A DNA stretch of 64,000 bases from Myxococcus sp. (GTDB lineage: Bacteria > Myxococcota > Myxococcia > Myxococcales > Myxococcaceae). A program made the translations under genes and the position numbers. Each line of letters starts with the position of its first letter. Within the stretch, counting starts at the first letter, position 1. The stretch is from positions 62,001-126,000 of the forward strand of contig JACSRE010000242.1 of the NCBI GenBank assembly GCA_014879945.1, written 5' to 3'. Shown piece by piece: positions 1 to 9,562 of the stretch. The notes beneath the pieces are model-generated. The model was not told the DNA's origin, ran no database searches, and was given only the letters and a program-made list of their open reading frames with translations.

Positions 1-491
1 AGCACGGTGCCATCGACGCTCACCAGCGGCCCGCCCGAGAAGCCCGGGTGGTGCGCCGCGTCGGACTCGAGGTACCGATCGACGGTGCCGCCGCGCATGC
101 CCTTGAACGGCGTCTTGCTGGCGGCGCTGATGATGCCGCTGGTGGCGCGCACGGTCTGTCCGGGCCGCGCGAGCTTGAGCACCACCTGGCCCACCTTCGC
201 CGCGAGGCCCTCGTCGATCGCGACCGCCGGCAGCGCCTCCCGCACCTCGAGGAGCGCGAGGTCGGTGGACAGATCGCGCCCCTTCACCTTCGCCTGGTAC
301 GTGACGCCCTCGAGGCCGATCGTGAGCTCGTCGCGGAAGAGGCCGCGCGCGACCGTCACGACGCGGTGGGGAGAGATGACGAGCCCGCTGGTGGCCTGGC
401 GGCGTCCACCCTCGACGCGCACCACGCTCTTTCCGACCGACTCGACGACCGACGACAACGCCTCGGACAACTCGATGGCACTGACAGGCAT
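1..491 (-). CDS. Trypsin-like (S1C/HtrA-type) protease, catalytic His replaced, truncated by window edge
   Basis: The N-terminal 163 residues of a trypsin-fold serine protease are visible; the C-terminus lies beyond base 1. The fold is recognised by an HtrA-like beta-barrel pattern: a SGLVISP strand at residues 35-41, an Asp in STDLALLEV (D77) and the nucleophile motif GFSGGPL (S152). Where the family has the catalytic His (TNNHVV or TNFHVV), this protein reads TVARGL, so the His is Arg49. With Asp and Ser kept but His lost, the visible domain is probably not a normal protease and may act as a binding domain. No signal peptide is seen at the ATG at 491. An intact cytoplasmic-looking relative lies at 42528-43484. 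Fold assignment is confident; loss of activity is inference. Confidence 0.75.
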   Translation of the reverse strand, partial: MPVSAIELSEALSSVVESVGKSVVRVEGGRRQATSGLVISPHRVVTVARGLFRDELTIGLEGVTYQAKVKGRDLSTDLALLEVREALPAVAIDEGLAAKVGQVVLKLARPGQTVRATSGIISAASKTPFKGMRGGTVDRYLESDAAHHPGFSGGPLVSVDGTV

Positions 492-611
492 GCGTGCTTC
501 CTCGGGAGCTTCGGGGGAGTGGAAACGACTCCCGGGAAGCTACGCATGATGTCAGCCCTGCAAACCCGCTGAACGGCGTGGCTCCAGACCGTCCAGCGGG
601 GGCCTACGCCC

Positions 612-1235
612 TCACAGGTTGATGAGGCCGCTCCGGGCCGCGCGCACGACCGCCTCCACCCGCTTCTGCGCGTCCATCTTCTGCAGGATCGAGTTCACGT
701 GGAACTTCGCCGTGTGCTCGCTGATGGTGAGCTTCGCCGCGATCTGCTTGTTCGAGAGGCCCTCGGCCAGCAGGATCAGGACCTCGTGCTCGCGCGGCGT
801 CAGGTTGTCGTCGACCACCTTGCCCGCCTCGACCGTGGTGACGTGGGCTGCGGCGCCGAGCCAGCCGGGCTCGGTGACGGTGAGGCCCTTCTGGACCGCC
901 GCGATGGCGACCTCGAGCTTCGCCGCCGACGAATCGCGGGCGATGACGGCCTGCGCGCCGGCCGCCAGCGCTTCGGCGACCTGCTCCTTGAACGCGAGCG
1001 CCAACAGCGGGCGCTTGAGCTGCAGGTTCTTCATCTCGGCCAGCGCGTGGGCTGGGTTCCGGGTGACGTCGACGACGATCACGTCGGCCTGCGCGACGCG
1101 CGCAGCGATCTCGAGGTTGCTCTCGACCGGACTCAAGATGAAACGATCGGTCTGCTCGGCCAGAGACTCAACGAGGGCGTGGTCGGCCTGGACCACGACT
1201 CGCAACGGCATGATTTGGGGAGGTAGTCCGCGCAT
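612..1235 (-). CDS. LuxR/NarL-type transcriptional regulator with atypical receiver domain
   Basis: This is a 207-aa two-domain regulator. Residues 10-130 resemble a response-regulator receiver, with a candidate phospho-acceptor Asp56 in the strand VIVVD. The usual acidic pair after strand 1 is reduced to one Asp (QAD) and the conserved switch Lys is an Arg (VIARDSS), so conventional phosphorylation is uncertain. Residues 143-207 are a clear NarL/LuxR helix-turn-helix: LTPREHEVL, then SNKQIAAKL, then SEHTAKFHV. The ATG at 1235 was chosen because GGAG lies a few bases upstream, which gives a shorter N-terminus than the longest reading frame. No histidine kinase is adjacent. It is divergent from the lycopene cyclase gene across 241 bp, but a regulatory link is only a possibility. 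Confidence 0.85.
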   Translation of the reverse strand: MRGLPPQIMPLRVVVQADHALVESLAEQTDRFILSPVESNLEIAARVAQADVIVVDVTRNPAHALAEMKNLQLKRPLLALAFKEQVAEALAAGAQAVIARDSSAAKLEVAIAAVQKGLTVTEPGWLGAAAHVTTVEAGKVVDDNLTPREHEVLILLAEGLSNKQIAAKLTISEHTAKFHVNSILQKMDAQKRVEAVVRAARSGLINL

Positions 1236-1476
1236 GTTGTCTCCACGAGTAACGCACCTTGCCTGTTCAGCAAGGACCGCCGCCGCCGCCCGCCCTGTCC
1301 CTCGACTCGCCTTCAGAGAGTGAAATGCTCGACGGGGCGGTTTGGTTTCTCTTCTGGCGGCGGTCTTCACACTTCTTCAACCAGTCGCCACCCCTGGTGA
1401 TTCCCTGACGCCGGATCTTTCGGGGCGACGTCACTTCTCGTGGAGAACCTGAAGCGGGGCGCTTAGAGACCAGCAG

Positions 1477-2601
1477 GTGCTCGATCTGATCCTCGTCGGG
1501 GGAGGGCTGGCGAACGGCCTGCTGGCGTGGAGGCTGCTCCAGACGCGCCCCGAGGTGGCCTTCGTGGTGATCGAGGCGGGCCCGACGCTGGGCGGCAACC
1601 ACACCTGGAGCTTTCACGGCACCGACGTCACCAGGTCGCAGCTCGAGTGGCTGTGGGTGTTGGCCTCGAAGAGCTGGCCCTCGCACGACGTCATCTTCAA
1701 GACCGGCGAGCGACGAATCGGCGGCGGTTACCACTCCATCCGCAGCGAGGAGTTCCACTGGAAGCTCGCGCAGCAACTGAAGGACCGGCTGCGGCTGAAG
1801 ACGAAGGTCACCGCGCAGACCGCGACCAGCGTCACGCTCTCGACCGGCGAGACCCTCGAGGCGAAGGCGGTGATCGACGGGCGCGGGTTCTCGAGCGCGC
1901 CGGCGTGGCCATGCGGCTACCAGAAGTTCCTCGGCCTCGACGTCGAGCTCTCGGCACCGCACGGGCTCGAGGTGCCGCTGCTGATGGACGGGCGGGTGGA
2001 GCAGCACGGCGCGTTCCGCTTCGTCTACCTGCTGCCGTGGGACGCGAACCGGCTGCTGATCGAAGACACGTACTACGCCGACGACGCCACGCTCGATCTG
2101 CCGACGCTGCGGGCGCGCCTGACGGCGTACCTCTCGGAGCGCGGGTTGTCCGTGAAGGCCGTGCTTCGTGAAGAGAGCGCCGCGCTGCCGATCCCCCTGT
2201 CGGGTGAGGCGCCGGTCCTCGAGCGCCCGACGATCGGCGTCGCGGCGGGCCTGTTTCACGCCACCACCGGCTATTCCCTGCCCTTCGCGGTGTCGCTGGC
2301 CGACACGATCGCGGCGCTCCCGTCGTTCGAGGCGTCGGCGCTGACGGCGCTGCTCAACGAGATCGCCGCCGCGCACTGGGCCTCGCAGCGCTTCTTCCGG
2401 CTGCTCAACCGCATGCTCTTCCGCGGGGCGGAGCCCGACCAGCGCGTGCGCATCTTCGAGTCGTTCTATCGGCACGACGAGGAGCTGATCGCGCGCTTCT
2501 ACGCCGGCCGCCTCACGCGCTTCGACATCGTGAAGGTCCTCGCGCGCGGCGCGCCGACCGTGCCTGGGCCGCGTGCGTTTCGGGCCGCGATGGGGGCCTG
2601 A
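1477..2601 (+). CDS. crtY: Lycopene cyclase, CrtY type
   Basis: This 374-aa flavoprotein-like enzyme should cyclise the psi ends of lycopene into beta-ionone rings. The dinucleotide-binding motif VGGGLANGL opens the protein (residues 6-14), followed by an acidic strand end (VIEAG) and GGNHTWSFH, typical of bacterial CrtY/CrtL. A second family signature is VIDGRGF near residue 130. Length matches bacterial CrtY proteins (about 380 aa). The start is a GTG at 1477. No other carotenoid genes (crtE, crtB, crtI) lie nearby, so the gene sits apart from any pathway cluster. It ends two bases before the convergent aspartokinase stop. A related FAD-dependent oxidoreductase is the main alternative, but the GGNHTWSFH motif makes that less likely. 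Confidence 0.85.
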   Translation: MLDLILVGGGLANGLLAWRLLQTRPEVAFVVIEAGPTLGGNHTWSFHGTDVTRSQLEWLWVLASKSWPSHDVIFKTGERRIGGGYHSIRSEEFHWKLAQQLKDRLRLKTKVTAQTATSVTLSTGETLEAKAVIDGRGFSSAPAWPCGYQKFLGLDVELSAPHGLEVPLLMDGRVEQHGAFRFVYLLPWDANRLLIEDTYYADDATLDLPTLRARLTAYLSERGLSVKAVLREESAALPIPLSGEAPVLERPTIGVAAGLFHATTGYSLPFAVSLADTIAALPSFEASALTALLNEIAAAHWASQRFFRLLNRMLFRGAEPDQRVRIFESFYRHDEELIARFYAGRLTRFDIVKVLARGAPTVPGPRAFRAAMGA

Positions 2602-2603
2602 GG

Positions 2604-3761
<1,158 letters not shown>

Positions 3762-3877
3762 GTGGCCTCCGTGACGCGCGAGACGGGCGCGCTGTAGCGC
3801 AGTGCACCGGGCTCGCCAACGCAGCCTTTGGGGAATTGCGGCGCGCACAACCTTATAAAATCACTGAGATTTCTACG

Positions 3878-3906
3878 TTGACTTGGCTGATCGCCGACCG
3901 TTAAGT
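3878..3906 (+). promoter_or_regulatory. Weak sigma-70-like promoter candidate before the Gld-like ABC cluster
   Basis: TTGACT at 3878-3883 is a close match to a -35 box. It is followed by a 17-bp spacer and a poor -10-like TTAAGT at 3901-3906 (three of six matches). This stretch is unusually AT-rich for the window and lies in the gap between two divergent genes. The first gene starts at 3940 with GGAGGG ahead of it. The spacing is right, but the -10 match is weak. Confidence 0.3.
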
Positions 3907-3939
3907 GCGCCCGCTTTCGAAGACGGAGGGACACCCCGC

Positions 3940-4656
3940 ATGGCGATGATCGAGGTCGAGCGCCTCACCAAGAAGTACCGCGACCGGGTCGCGATCGACG
4001 CGCTCAGTTTCAGCATCGAGGCTGGGAAGATCGTCGGCTTCCTCGGGCCCAACGGCGCGGGCAAGTCGACGACGATGAAGATCCTCACCGGGTTCATGCC
4101 GGCGACCGAGGGCAAGGCGCGGGTGGCGGGCTTCGACGTGTTCGAGAAGCCGCTCGAGGCGAAGCGGCAGATCGGGTACCTGCCCGAGACGCCGCCGCTG
4201 TACCCCGAGCTGACCGTGCGCGGCTTCCTCAAGTTCGTCGCCGAGATCAAGGGCGTTCCCCGCAAGCAGGTGAAGAGCGAGATCGCGCGCGTCGCCGAAG
4301 GAACGGGCGTCACCAGTGAGCTCGACCGCCTCAACGCGGCGCTCTCGAAGGGCTACCGGCAGCGGGTGGGCATCGCGCAGGCGCTGATCGGCAACCCGAA
4401 GCTCCTCATCCTCGACGAGCCGACCGAGGGCCTCGACCCGCGGCAGCGCAACGAGGTGCTCCAGCTGATCAAGGGGCTCGCCGGGCAGCACACCGTGGTG
4501 CTCTCGACGCACATCCTCGCCGAGGTGAAGACCATCTGTGAGCAGGTGCTCATCATCCACCGCGGGAAGATCGTGGCCGATGACACGATGGCGGCGATCT
4601 CGGGCGGCCGAGAGAGCGGCCTCGAAGAGAAGTTCATCTCACTGACCGCCAACTGA
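3940..4656 (+). CDS. ABC transporter ATP-binding protein, GldA/NosF-like
   Basis: This 238-aa nucleotide-binding subunit of an ABC-2 type exporter has all the expected motifs: Walker A GPNGAGKST, a Q-loop region after the helical domain, a signature-like segment (LSKGYRQRVGIAQAL), Walker B LLILDEP, and the H-loop STHIL. The start at 3940 follows GGAGGG; a second ATG two codons later is possible. The permease gene follows after 18 bp, then two auxiliary membrane proteins. This order (ATPase, permease, GldG-like, DUF4340) is the Gld-type ABC arrangement first known from Bacteroidota gliding genes. The substrate is unknown, and a role in motility cannot be assumed from sequence. Confidence 0.9.
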   Translation: MAMIEVERLTKKYRDRVAIDALSFSIEAGKIVGFLGPNGAGKSTTMKILTGFMPATEGKARVAGFDVFEKPLEAKRQIGYLPETPPLYPELTVRGFLKFVAEIKGVPRKQVKSEIARVAEGTGVTSELDRLNAALSKGYRQRVGIAQALIGNPKLLILDEPTEGLDPRQRNEVLQLIKGLAGQHTVVLSTHILAEVKTICEQVLIIHRGKIVADDTMAAISGGRESGLEEKFISLTAN

Positions 4657-4674
4657 CCGGGAAAGGACCCTTCG

Positions 4675-5499
4675 ATGCGCAACATCCTCGCGATCGCCAA
4701 GAAGGAGATGACGGTCTACCTGACCACCCCCTGGGCGTGGATCGTCTTCACCTTCGTCAGCTTCGTCTCGTCGTTCTTCTTCATCGGCTACCTGGTGCGC
4801 TTCAAGGAGGCGCATGAGCAGATCCGGCTCCAGGGCGGGTGGGCTCAGGCGACGCCCGACGAGCAGTTCCTCCGAAACCTCACCGACGGCGTGGTGATGC
4901 CGCTGTTCTCGACGATGCTGGTGGTGCTGATGTTCGTGGTGCCGTTCCTCTCGGCGCGCCTGTTCGCCGAGGAGCGGCGCCAGAAGACCTTCGAGCTGCT
5001 GATGACGTCGCCGCTGACCAGCGTCGAGATCGTGCTGGGCAAGTACCTGGGCGGCCTGGTGATCATCGGGGCGACCGTGGCCGTCACGATGATCTACCCG
5101 CTGGTGCTGACGATGTTCGGCTCGTCGTTCTCGGCGACCACCTCTGAGAAGACCGCCACGCTCGAGTGGGTCACCGTGATGCTGGGCTTCGGCGCGCTCG
5201 TCGTCTGGGGCGCCACCCTGCTCGCCATCGGCACCTTCGTCTCGTCGCTGACCGAGTCGGTGATCGCCGCCGGGCTCATCACCTTCGCGCTCTGTCTGAT
5301 GTGGCTGGTGTTCCAGAGCGTGGCGCCCAACGCCGACGAGCCGTGGCGGAGCGTCATCGACCACCTCTCGATCGAGGCCCAGCTGCGCAACCCGCTGCGC
5401 GGCGTGTTCGACCTGAGGCCCGTGGTGTTCTTCTCGAGCGTGATCGCGACCTTCCTGGTGTTGACGCACCGGTCGGTCGAGTCGAGGCGGTGGGTCTGA
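4675..5499 (+). CDS. ABC-2 type permease, GldF-like
   Basis: This 274-aa integral membrane protein has about six hydrophobic segments. The first (about residues 17-42) is followed by a large polar loop, and later segments include VVMPLFSTMLVVLMFVVPF. The cytoplasmic motif RLFAEERRQKTFELLMTSP is typical of ABC-2/GldF permeases that couple to an ATPase. It sits directly after the ATPase gene. Its TGA overlaps the start of the next gene by one base, so the products are probably made together and form one inner-membrane complex. The transported substrate is not indicated. Confidence 0.88.
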   Translation: MRNILAIAKKEMTVYLTTPWAWIVFTFVSFVSSFFFIGYLVRFKEAHEQIRLQGGWAQATPDEQFLRNLTDGVVMPLFSTMLVVLMFVVPFLSARLFAEERRQKTFELLMTSPLTSVEIVLGKYLGGLVIIGATVAVTMIYPLVLTMFGSSFSATTSEKTATLEWVTVMLGFGALVVWGATLLAIGTFVSSLTESVIAAGLITFALCLMWLVFQSVAPNADEPWRSVIDHLSIEAQLRNPLRGVFDLRPVVFFSSVIATFLVLTHRSVESRRWV

Positions 5500-7073
5500 T
5501 GAAGACGCTCGGAAAAGTGGCCGGTGGCGTGGGCCTGCTCCTGACCCTCACGTCGGTCGTCACGCTCTTCGTCACCTCGGGGTCGTTCGTCGCGTTCGGC
5601 GTGAAGCTGGGCCTGGGGCTGGCGCTGCTGGTGCTGTGGGCGGCGACCAACTCCGAGAAGATCGCGACCTGGGCGCGGTCGGTCTTCTTCTTCTCGTCGT
5701 CGGCCGCGATCGGCGTCGTCTTCATCGCGCTGATGATCGGCGCCAACTTCATCGTCGCGCGCCGCAACAAGACGTGGGACCTGACCAACAAGAAGCTCTT
5801 CTCGCTCTCGCAGCAGACGCGCGACACGCTGAAGGACCTCAAGGCGCCGGTGAAGATCGTGATCTTCCTCACCCAGCCCTTGCCCGACAGCCTGGTCGAT
5901 CTCTTCCAGCGCTTCACCAAAGAGACCGACAAGCTCACCTGGGAGGTGAAGGACCCGCGCAAGACGCCCGCGCTGGTCGCGAAGTACAAGATCCGCGACG
6001 AGGACTTCGCGGCGGTGCTGGTGCGCAACCCCGATCAACCCAACGAGAGCAGCACCACCGCCAACCTGCCGAAGCTCGCCAACGCCGAAGAGGGCGAGGA
6101 GGAGTTCACCAACGCCCTCATCCGCCTCGAGCAGGTCGGCGAGCTGCGGGTGTACTTCCTGGAAGGGCACGGAGAGACGCCGCTCGAGGCGGCGCGCGGG
6201 CAGCTCCCCCAGGGCGCGCAGTCGCAGACGCTCGCGCGGGTGAAGGCGGCGTTCACCGACGAGGGCTACGTCTGCGAGTCGCTCAACCTCGCCAAGACCA
6301 ACGCCATCCCCCGAGACGCCTCGGTCGTCATCAGCGCCGGCGCGACCTCGGCCTACACCGAAGGCGAGAAGCGGCTGCTGGAGCAGTACCTCGACGAGGG
6401 CGGCCGCTTCGTCTACTTCGCCGAGGCCGACACCGAGCCGGGCCTCGACGCGCTGCTGGCGAAGTACGGCCTGCAGCTCGACAACGGCGTGATCGCCGAC
6501 CCGCGCGTCGACCCGCGGCAGCCCTACTTCATCGTCGCGCCCTTCTATGGCGATCACCCGACCGTCGCGCCCCTCAAGGCGAAGAAGCTCAACCTGCTCT
6601 TCGACTCGGCGCGCGGCATCTCGGTGCTGCGTGAAGGCACCCTGCCCGGCGTGACGGCCCTCAGCACCGTGCTGACGACGCCCGAGGCCTGGCTCGAGAC
6701 GAAGCCCGACGAGAACCCGAAGCTCGACCCCGGCGAGAAGGCAGGCCAGCTCGCGGTGGTGGCCGTCTCGACGCGTGACGTGAAGAGCGAGAACCAGCGC
6801 TTCGATCAAGCGCGCGTGGTGGCCTTCGGAGACTCCGACGTGTTGACCGGCCTCTTCGCCATCGAAGGGAACCGCAACCTGGTGCTGAACGTCATGGGCT
6901 GGGTGAGCAACCAGCCCAAGAAGCTCACCATTCGCCCACCCGACCGCGACATCTCGTCGCTCCAGGTCGACGCCGGCATGCTCAGCAACATCCGCCTGGT
7001 GGTGATGGACGTGCTGCCGATGTTGCTGATCGGCGTCGGCCTCACCGTGTGGCTGACGCGCCGCTCTCGTTGA
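5499..7073 (+). CDS. GldG-like ABC transporter auxiliary protein
   Basis: The 524-aa protein has two hydrophobic segments near the N-terminus (about residues 5-45 and 60-85), then the motif TWDLTNKKLFSLSQQT. That motif marks the GldG/ABC-transporter-auxiliary family (PF09822-like), as does the following KIVIFL. A long periplasmic domain runs to about residue 490, with the segment ELRVYFLEGHGE typical of the family, and one C-terminal transmembrane helix closes the protein (VLPMLLIGVGLTVWL). The start ATG at 5499 shares a base with the permease stop. Together with the neighbouring ATPase, permease and DUF4340 protein it probably forms a single envelope complex. Function beyond that is unknown. 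Confidence 0.87.
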   Translation: MKTLGKVAGGVGLLLTLTSVVTLFVTSGSFVAFGVKLGLGLALLVLWAATNSEKIATWARSVFFFSSSAAIGVVFIALMIGANFIVARRNKTWDLTNKKLFSLSQQTRDTLKDLKAPVKIVIFLTQPLPDSLVDLFQRFTKETDKLTWEVKDPRKTPALVAKYKIRDEDFAAVLVRNPDQPNESSTTANLPKLANAEEGEEEFTNALIRLEQVGELRVYFLEGHGETPLEAARGQLPQGAQSQTLARVKAAFTDEGYVCESLNLAKTNAIPRDASVVISAGATSAYTEGEKRLLEQYLDEGGRFVYFAEADTEPGLDALLAKYGLQLDNGVIADPRVDPRQPYFIVAPFYGDHPTVAPLKAKKLNLLFDSARGISVLREGTLPGVTALSTVLTTPEAWLETKPDENPKLDPGEKAGQLAVVAVSTRDVKSENQRFDQARVVAFGDSDVLTGLFAIEGNRNLVLNVMGWVSNQPKKLTIRPPDRDISSLQVDAGMLSNIRLVVMDVLPMLLIGVGLTVWLTRRSR

Positions 7074-7092
7074 CGCTCGCCGGAGTCACCGC

Positions 7093-8568
7093 ATGAACCA
7101 GATGCAGAAGACCCTCGTCGCGCTCGTCGGGCTGGTGGTCGTCGCCGCCGGCGTGGGGCTGTTCGCCTACAAGGGCGTCTACGAGAAAGACGAGAGAGCG
7201 GCTTCGAAGAAGGCCGATCAGGAGCGCCTCTTCGCGACCGGGGCCGAGCCAGGCCGCGGCCAGGACGCCGGGGCCGCGCGGATCGAGTTCACGAAGCTCA
7301 CGGTGAGCGCCGGCTCAGACACCACGGTGCTCGAGCGCGCGCCCGGCGAGCCGTGGCGCATCACCTCGCCGGTCAAGGCGCGGGTCGACCCGCTGGTGAT
7401 CGACGGGGTGGTGAGCCAACTGCAGACCGCGCGCTTCAAGACGACGCTCGAGGGCGAGGCCACCGACGCCGAGCTGAAGACCTACGGGCTCGATGCGCCT
7501 TCCTTCAGCGTCGTCGCCGAGGCCACCGTCGGAGGCCAGCCCCGCACCGTGAAGCTCGAGGGCGGCATCGAGAACCCCTTCGACGGCACCGTCTACATTC
7601 GTCGCGACGACAGCCGGGTCATCCACATGGCCGAAGGCGGCGTGCGCTGGTCGCTCGCCAAGACGACCTTCGATCTCCGCGAGAAGGACCTGTTCTCGAT
7701 CGACGAGCCGAAGCTGCAGCGGCTCGCGTTCAAGTCGAAGTCGAACGACTGGGAGCTGGTGCGCGGCGACGACAAGCTCTGGCGGCTGACCCGCCCCGAG
7801 GCGACGCTGGCCGACACCGTCACGGTGCAGGCCGTGCTGGGCAGCATTCGGGGGGAGCGCGCCCTCGCTTTTCCTGCCGACGCCACCGACGCGGCCCTCA
7901 AGGCGCTGGGCTTCGACGCGCCGCTTGCCACCGCCACCTTCGCGCTCTCGTCGGGCGAGGTGAAGATCACCCTCGCGACGCCTCCCCTCGACGCGGGCTC
8001 GGCGTTCTACGCGCTCCGCGAAGACGCCGACGGCCGGGTGCTGGCGCAGGTGAACGCCACCGCCCGAACCGCGTTCGATCGCAACGCCATGGAGCTGCGC
8101 GACAAGTCGCTGATGCCGTTCGCGCGGCAGCTGGTGACGAAGATCGTGATCTCGACGCCGGGGAGCCCCGAGGTGGTGGCCGAGCGGGAGTCAGCAGATG
8201 CCAGCATCGAGAGCTGGCGCGTGACGTCACCGAAGTCGGGGCCCGCGAAGGGCTATCGCATCGCCTCCACGCTGTGGACGCTCTCGGCCATCAAGGCGGG
8301 CAGCGTGGTGTTCGACCAATCCGACGCGAAGGTGCTCGAGACCTACAGCCTCGACGCGAAGAGCGCGCGCACCATTCGGCTCTTCGGGCCCGGCAATGTC
8401 GAGCTGGCCGCGCTGGTGCTGGGCAAGGAGCTCGTCGGAAAGAGCGGGAGCTCGTACGCCATGGGGGCCCGCAAGGCGATCGTCGAGATCGACAGCTCGC
8501 GGTTCAACGAGCTGCCCTGGAGCGCCGACGATCTGATCGACGCGCCCTCGCCAGACGCAGGGCCCTGA
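7093..8568 (+). CDS. DUF4340 family membrane-anchored protein
   Basis: The 491-aa protein has one N-terminal transmembrane helix (about residues 8-26) and a large repetitive extracytoplasmic region. The pattern of LKTYGLDAPSFSV and LKALGFDAPLATATF, with FDLREKDLFSID between, is typical of DUF4340 repeats. The gene starts 20 bp after the GldG-like gene with GGAG ahead of it, and it is the last gene of the four-gene cluster. It ends two bases before the convergent stop of the M48 peptidase. DUF4340 proteins regularly follow GldG-like genes, which suggests that they bind the complex on the outer face of the inner membrane. No enzymatic motif is seen. Confidence 0.8.
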   Translation: MNQMQKTLVALVGLVVVAAGVGLFAYKGVYEKDERAASKKADQERLFATGAEPGRGQDAGAARIEFTKLTVSAGSDTTVLERAPGEPWRITSPVKARVDPLVIDGVVSQLQTARFKTTLEGEATDAELKTYGLDAPSFSVVAEATVGGQPRTVKLEGGIENPFDGTVYIRRDDSRVIHMAEGGVRWSLAKTTFDLREKDLFSIDEPKLQRLAFKSKSNDWELVRGDDKLWRLTRPEATLADTVTVQAVLGSIRGERALAFPADATDAALKALGFDAPLATATFALSSGEVKITLATPPLDAGSAFYALREDADGRVLAQVNATARTAFDRNAMELRDKSLMPFARQLVTKIVISTPGSPEVVAERESADASIESWRVTSPKSGPAKGYRIASTLWTLSAIKAGSVVFDQSDAKVLETYSLDAKSARTIRLFGPGNVELAALVLGKELVGKSGSSYAMGARKAIVEIDSSRFNELPWSADDLIDAPSPDAGP

Positions 8569-8569
8569 T

Positions 8570-9373
8570 TCAGCTCTTCGGGATCCTGGCCTGAATGGCC
8601 TTGAGCGACGCGGCGCCGAGCTCGGTGCTCTGGTACCCGTTGGCCGCGATCTGCGCGTTGATCTTCTCGATGCGCTCGCTGTTGGCCGGGTGGGTCGAGA
8701 GGAACGTCAGGAACGCCGGCGCCTCACCCTGCGCCTGGAGCTTCTGGAAGAAGCTGGCGAGGCCCTGCGGCGCGTAGCCGGTCGCGTTCGCGTACTTCGC
8801 GCCGTACCGGTCGGCCTCGAGCTCCATGTCGCGGCCGTACGCCATGATGGTGCCCTTGCCCACCAGCGCCGCCGCGAGGAGCGCCACGTCTGCCGGATCT
8901 TTGCCCAGCGCCATCGCGCTCACCGTCTCGAGCCCCTTGGCGGCGACCAGCTGCCGCGCCGAGTGCCGCGCCACCACGTGGCCCAGCTCGTGGCCCAGCA
9001 CGCCCACCACCTCGGCCTCGTTCTCGGCGGCCAGCAGCAGGCCCGTGTAGACGTAGATGCGCCCCCCGGGCGTCGCGAAGGCGTTCACCGTCTTGGGGTC
9101 GTCGATCACGAAGTACTGCCACTTCACCCCGCCGCGGTCCTGCTCGGCCTGGGGCGTCAGCTTGTTCACCAGGCCGCCCACGTAGAAGCCCACGTCGGGG
9201 TTGTTGAGGAACTTCGTGTTCTCCTTCTTCAGCTCCTCGTGCACCTGAAAGCCGAGCTCGGTCTCCTGCGCGTCCGAGATCAGCGAGGCAGCCACGAGCT
9301 GCTCGGTCTGCGAGCGCTGCATCATGGTGCACGACGAGAGAACGGCGACGACGGCGAGCAGCGTAGAACGCAT
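8570..9373 (-). CDS. M48 family metallopeptidase lipoprotein
   Basis: This 267-aa zinc peptidase has a lipoprotein signal (hydrophobic stretch, then LSSC with Cys15), so it is probably anchored in the envelope. The zinc motif is HELGH (H128, E129, H132), and the third ligand lies in MELEADRYG downstream, the standard M48 arrangement. The segment NAFATPGGRIYVYTGLL is also typical of BepA/LoiP-type periplasmic M48 enzymes that act in outer-membrane protein quality control. The start at 9373 follows GGAGGGG. There is no TPR domain as in BepA, so it is closer to the short LoiP/YcaL form. The substrate is not indicated. Confidence 0.92.
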   Translation of the reverse strand: MRSTLLAVVAVLSSCTMMQRSQTEQLVAASLISDAQETELGFQVHEELKKENTKFLNNPDVGFYVGGLVNKLTPQAEQDRGGVKWQYFVIDDPKTVNAFATPGGRIYVYTGLLLAAENEAEVVGVLGHELGHVVARHSARQLVAAKGLETVSAMALGKDPADVALLAAALVGKGTIMAYGRDMELEADRYGAKYANATGYAPQGLASFFQKLQAQGEAPAFLTFLSTHPANSERIEKINAQIAANGYQSTELGAASLKAIQARIPKS

Positions 9374-9562
9374 GGGCAACCCCTCCAGTGAAGTCAGTGG
9401 CAGCGGGATTAACCCGCCCCTCGCGCCCGGCGCACCCATTTCAGTGCCACGCAAACGACGCAAGCCTTCAGAACTCGACCCCGTTTTCCGTTTTCAGGGC
9501 CCGCCGTGTCCATGCCTGCGAACCCGGACACACCGGGCACACACTGACAGGGAGAGACACCA

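Noticed and set aside
5094-6809. Long minus-strand open frame (571 codons) opposite the GldG-like gene
   Set aside because: The composition is Arg/Glu/Leu/Val-repetitive without domain pattern, and the plus-strand genes are clear.
9374-9562. ECF-type promoter (GAACC) before the lipoprotein/sigma operon
   Set aside because: A GAACCC occurs near 9520, but no consistent -10 motif can be defined without other target promoters.
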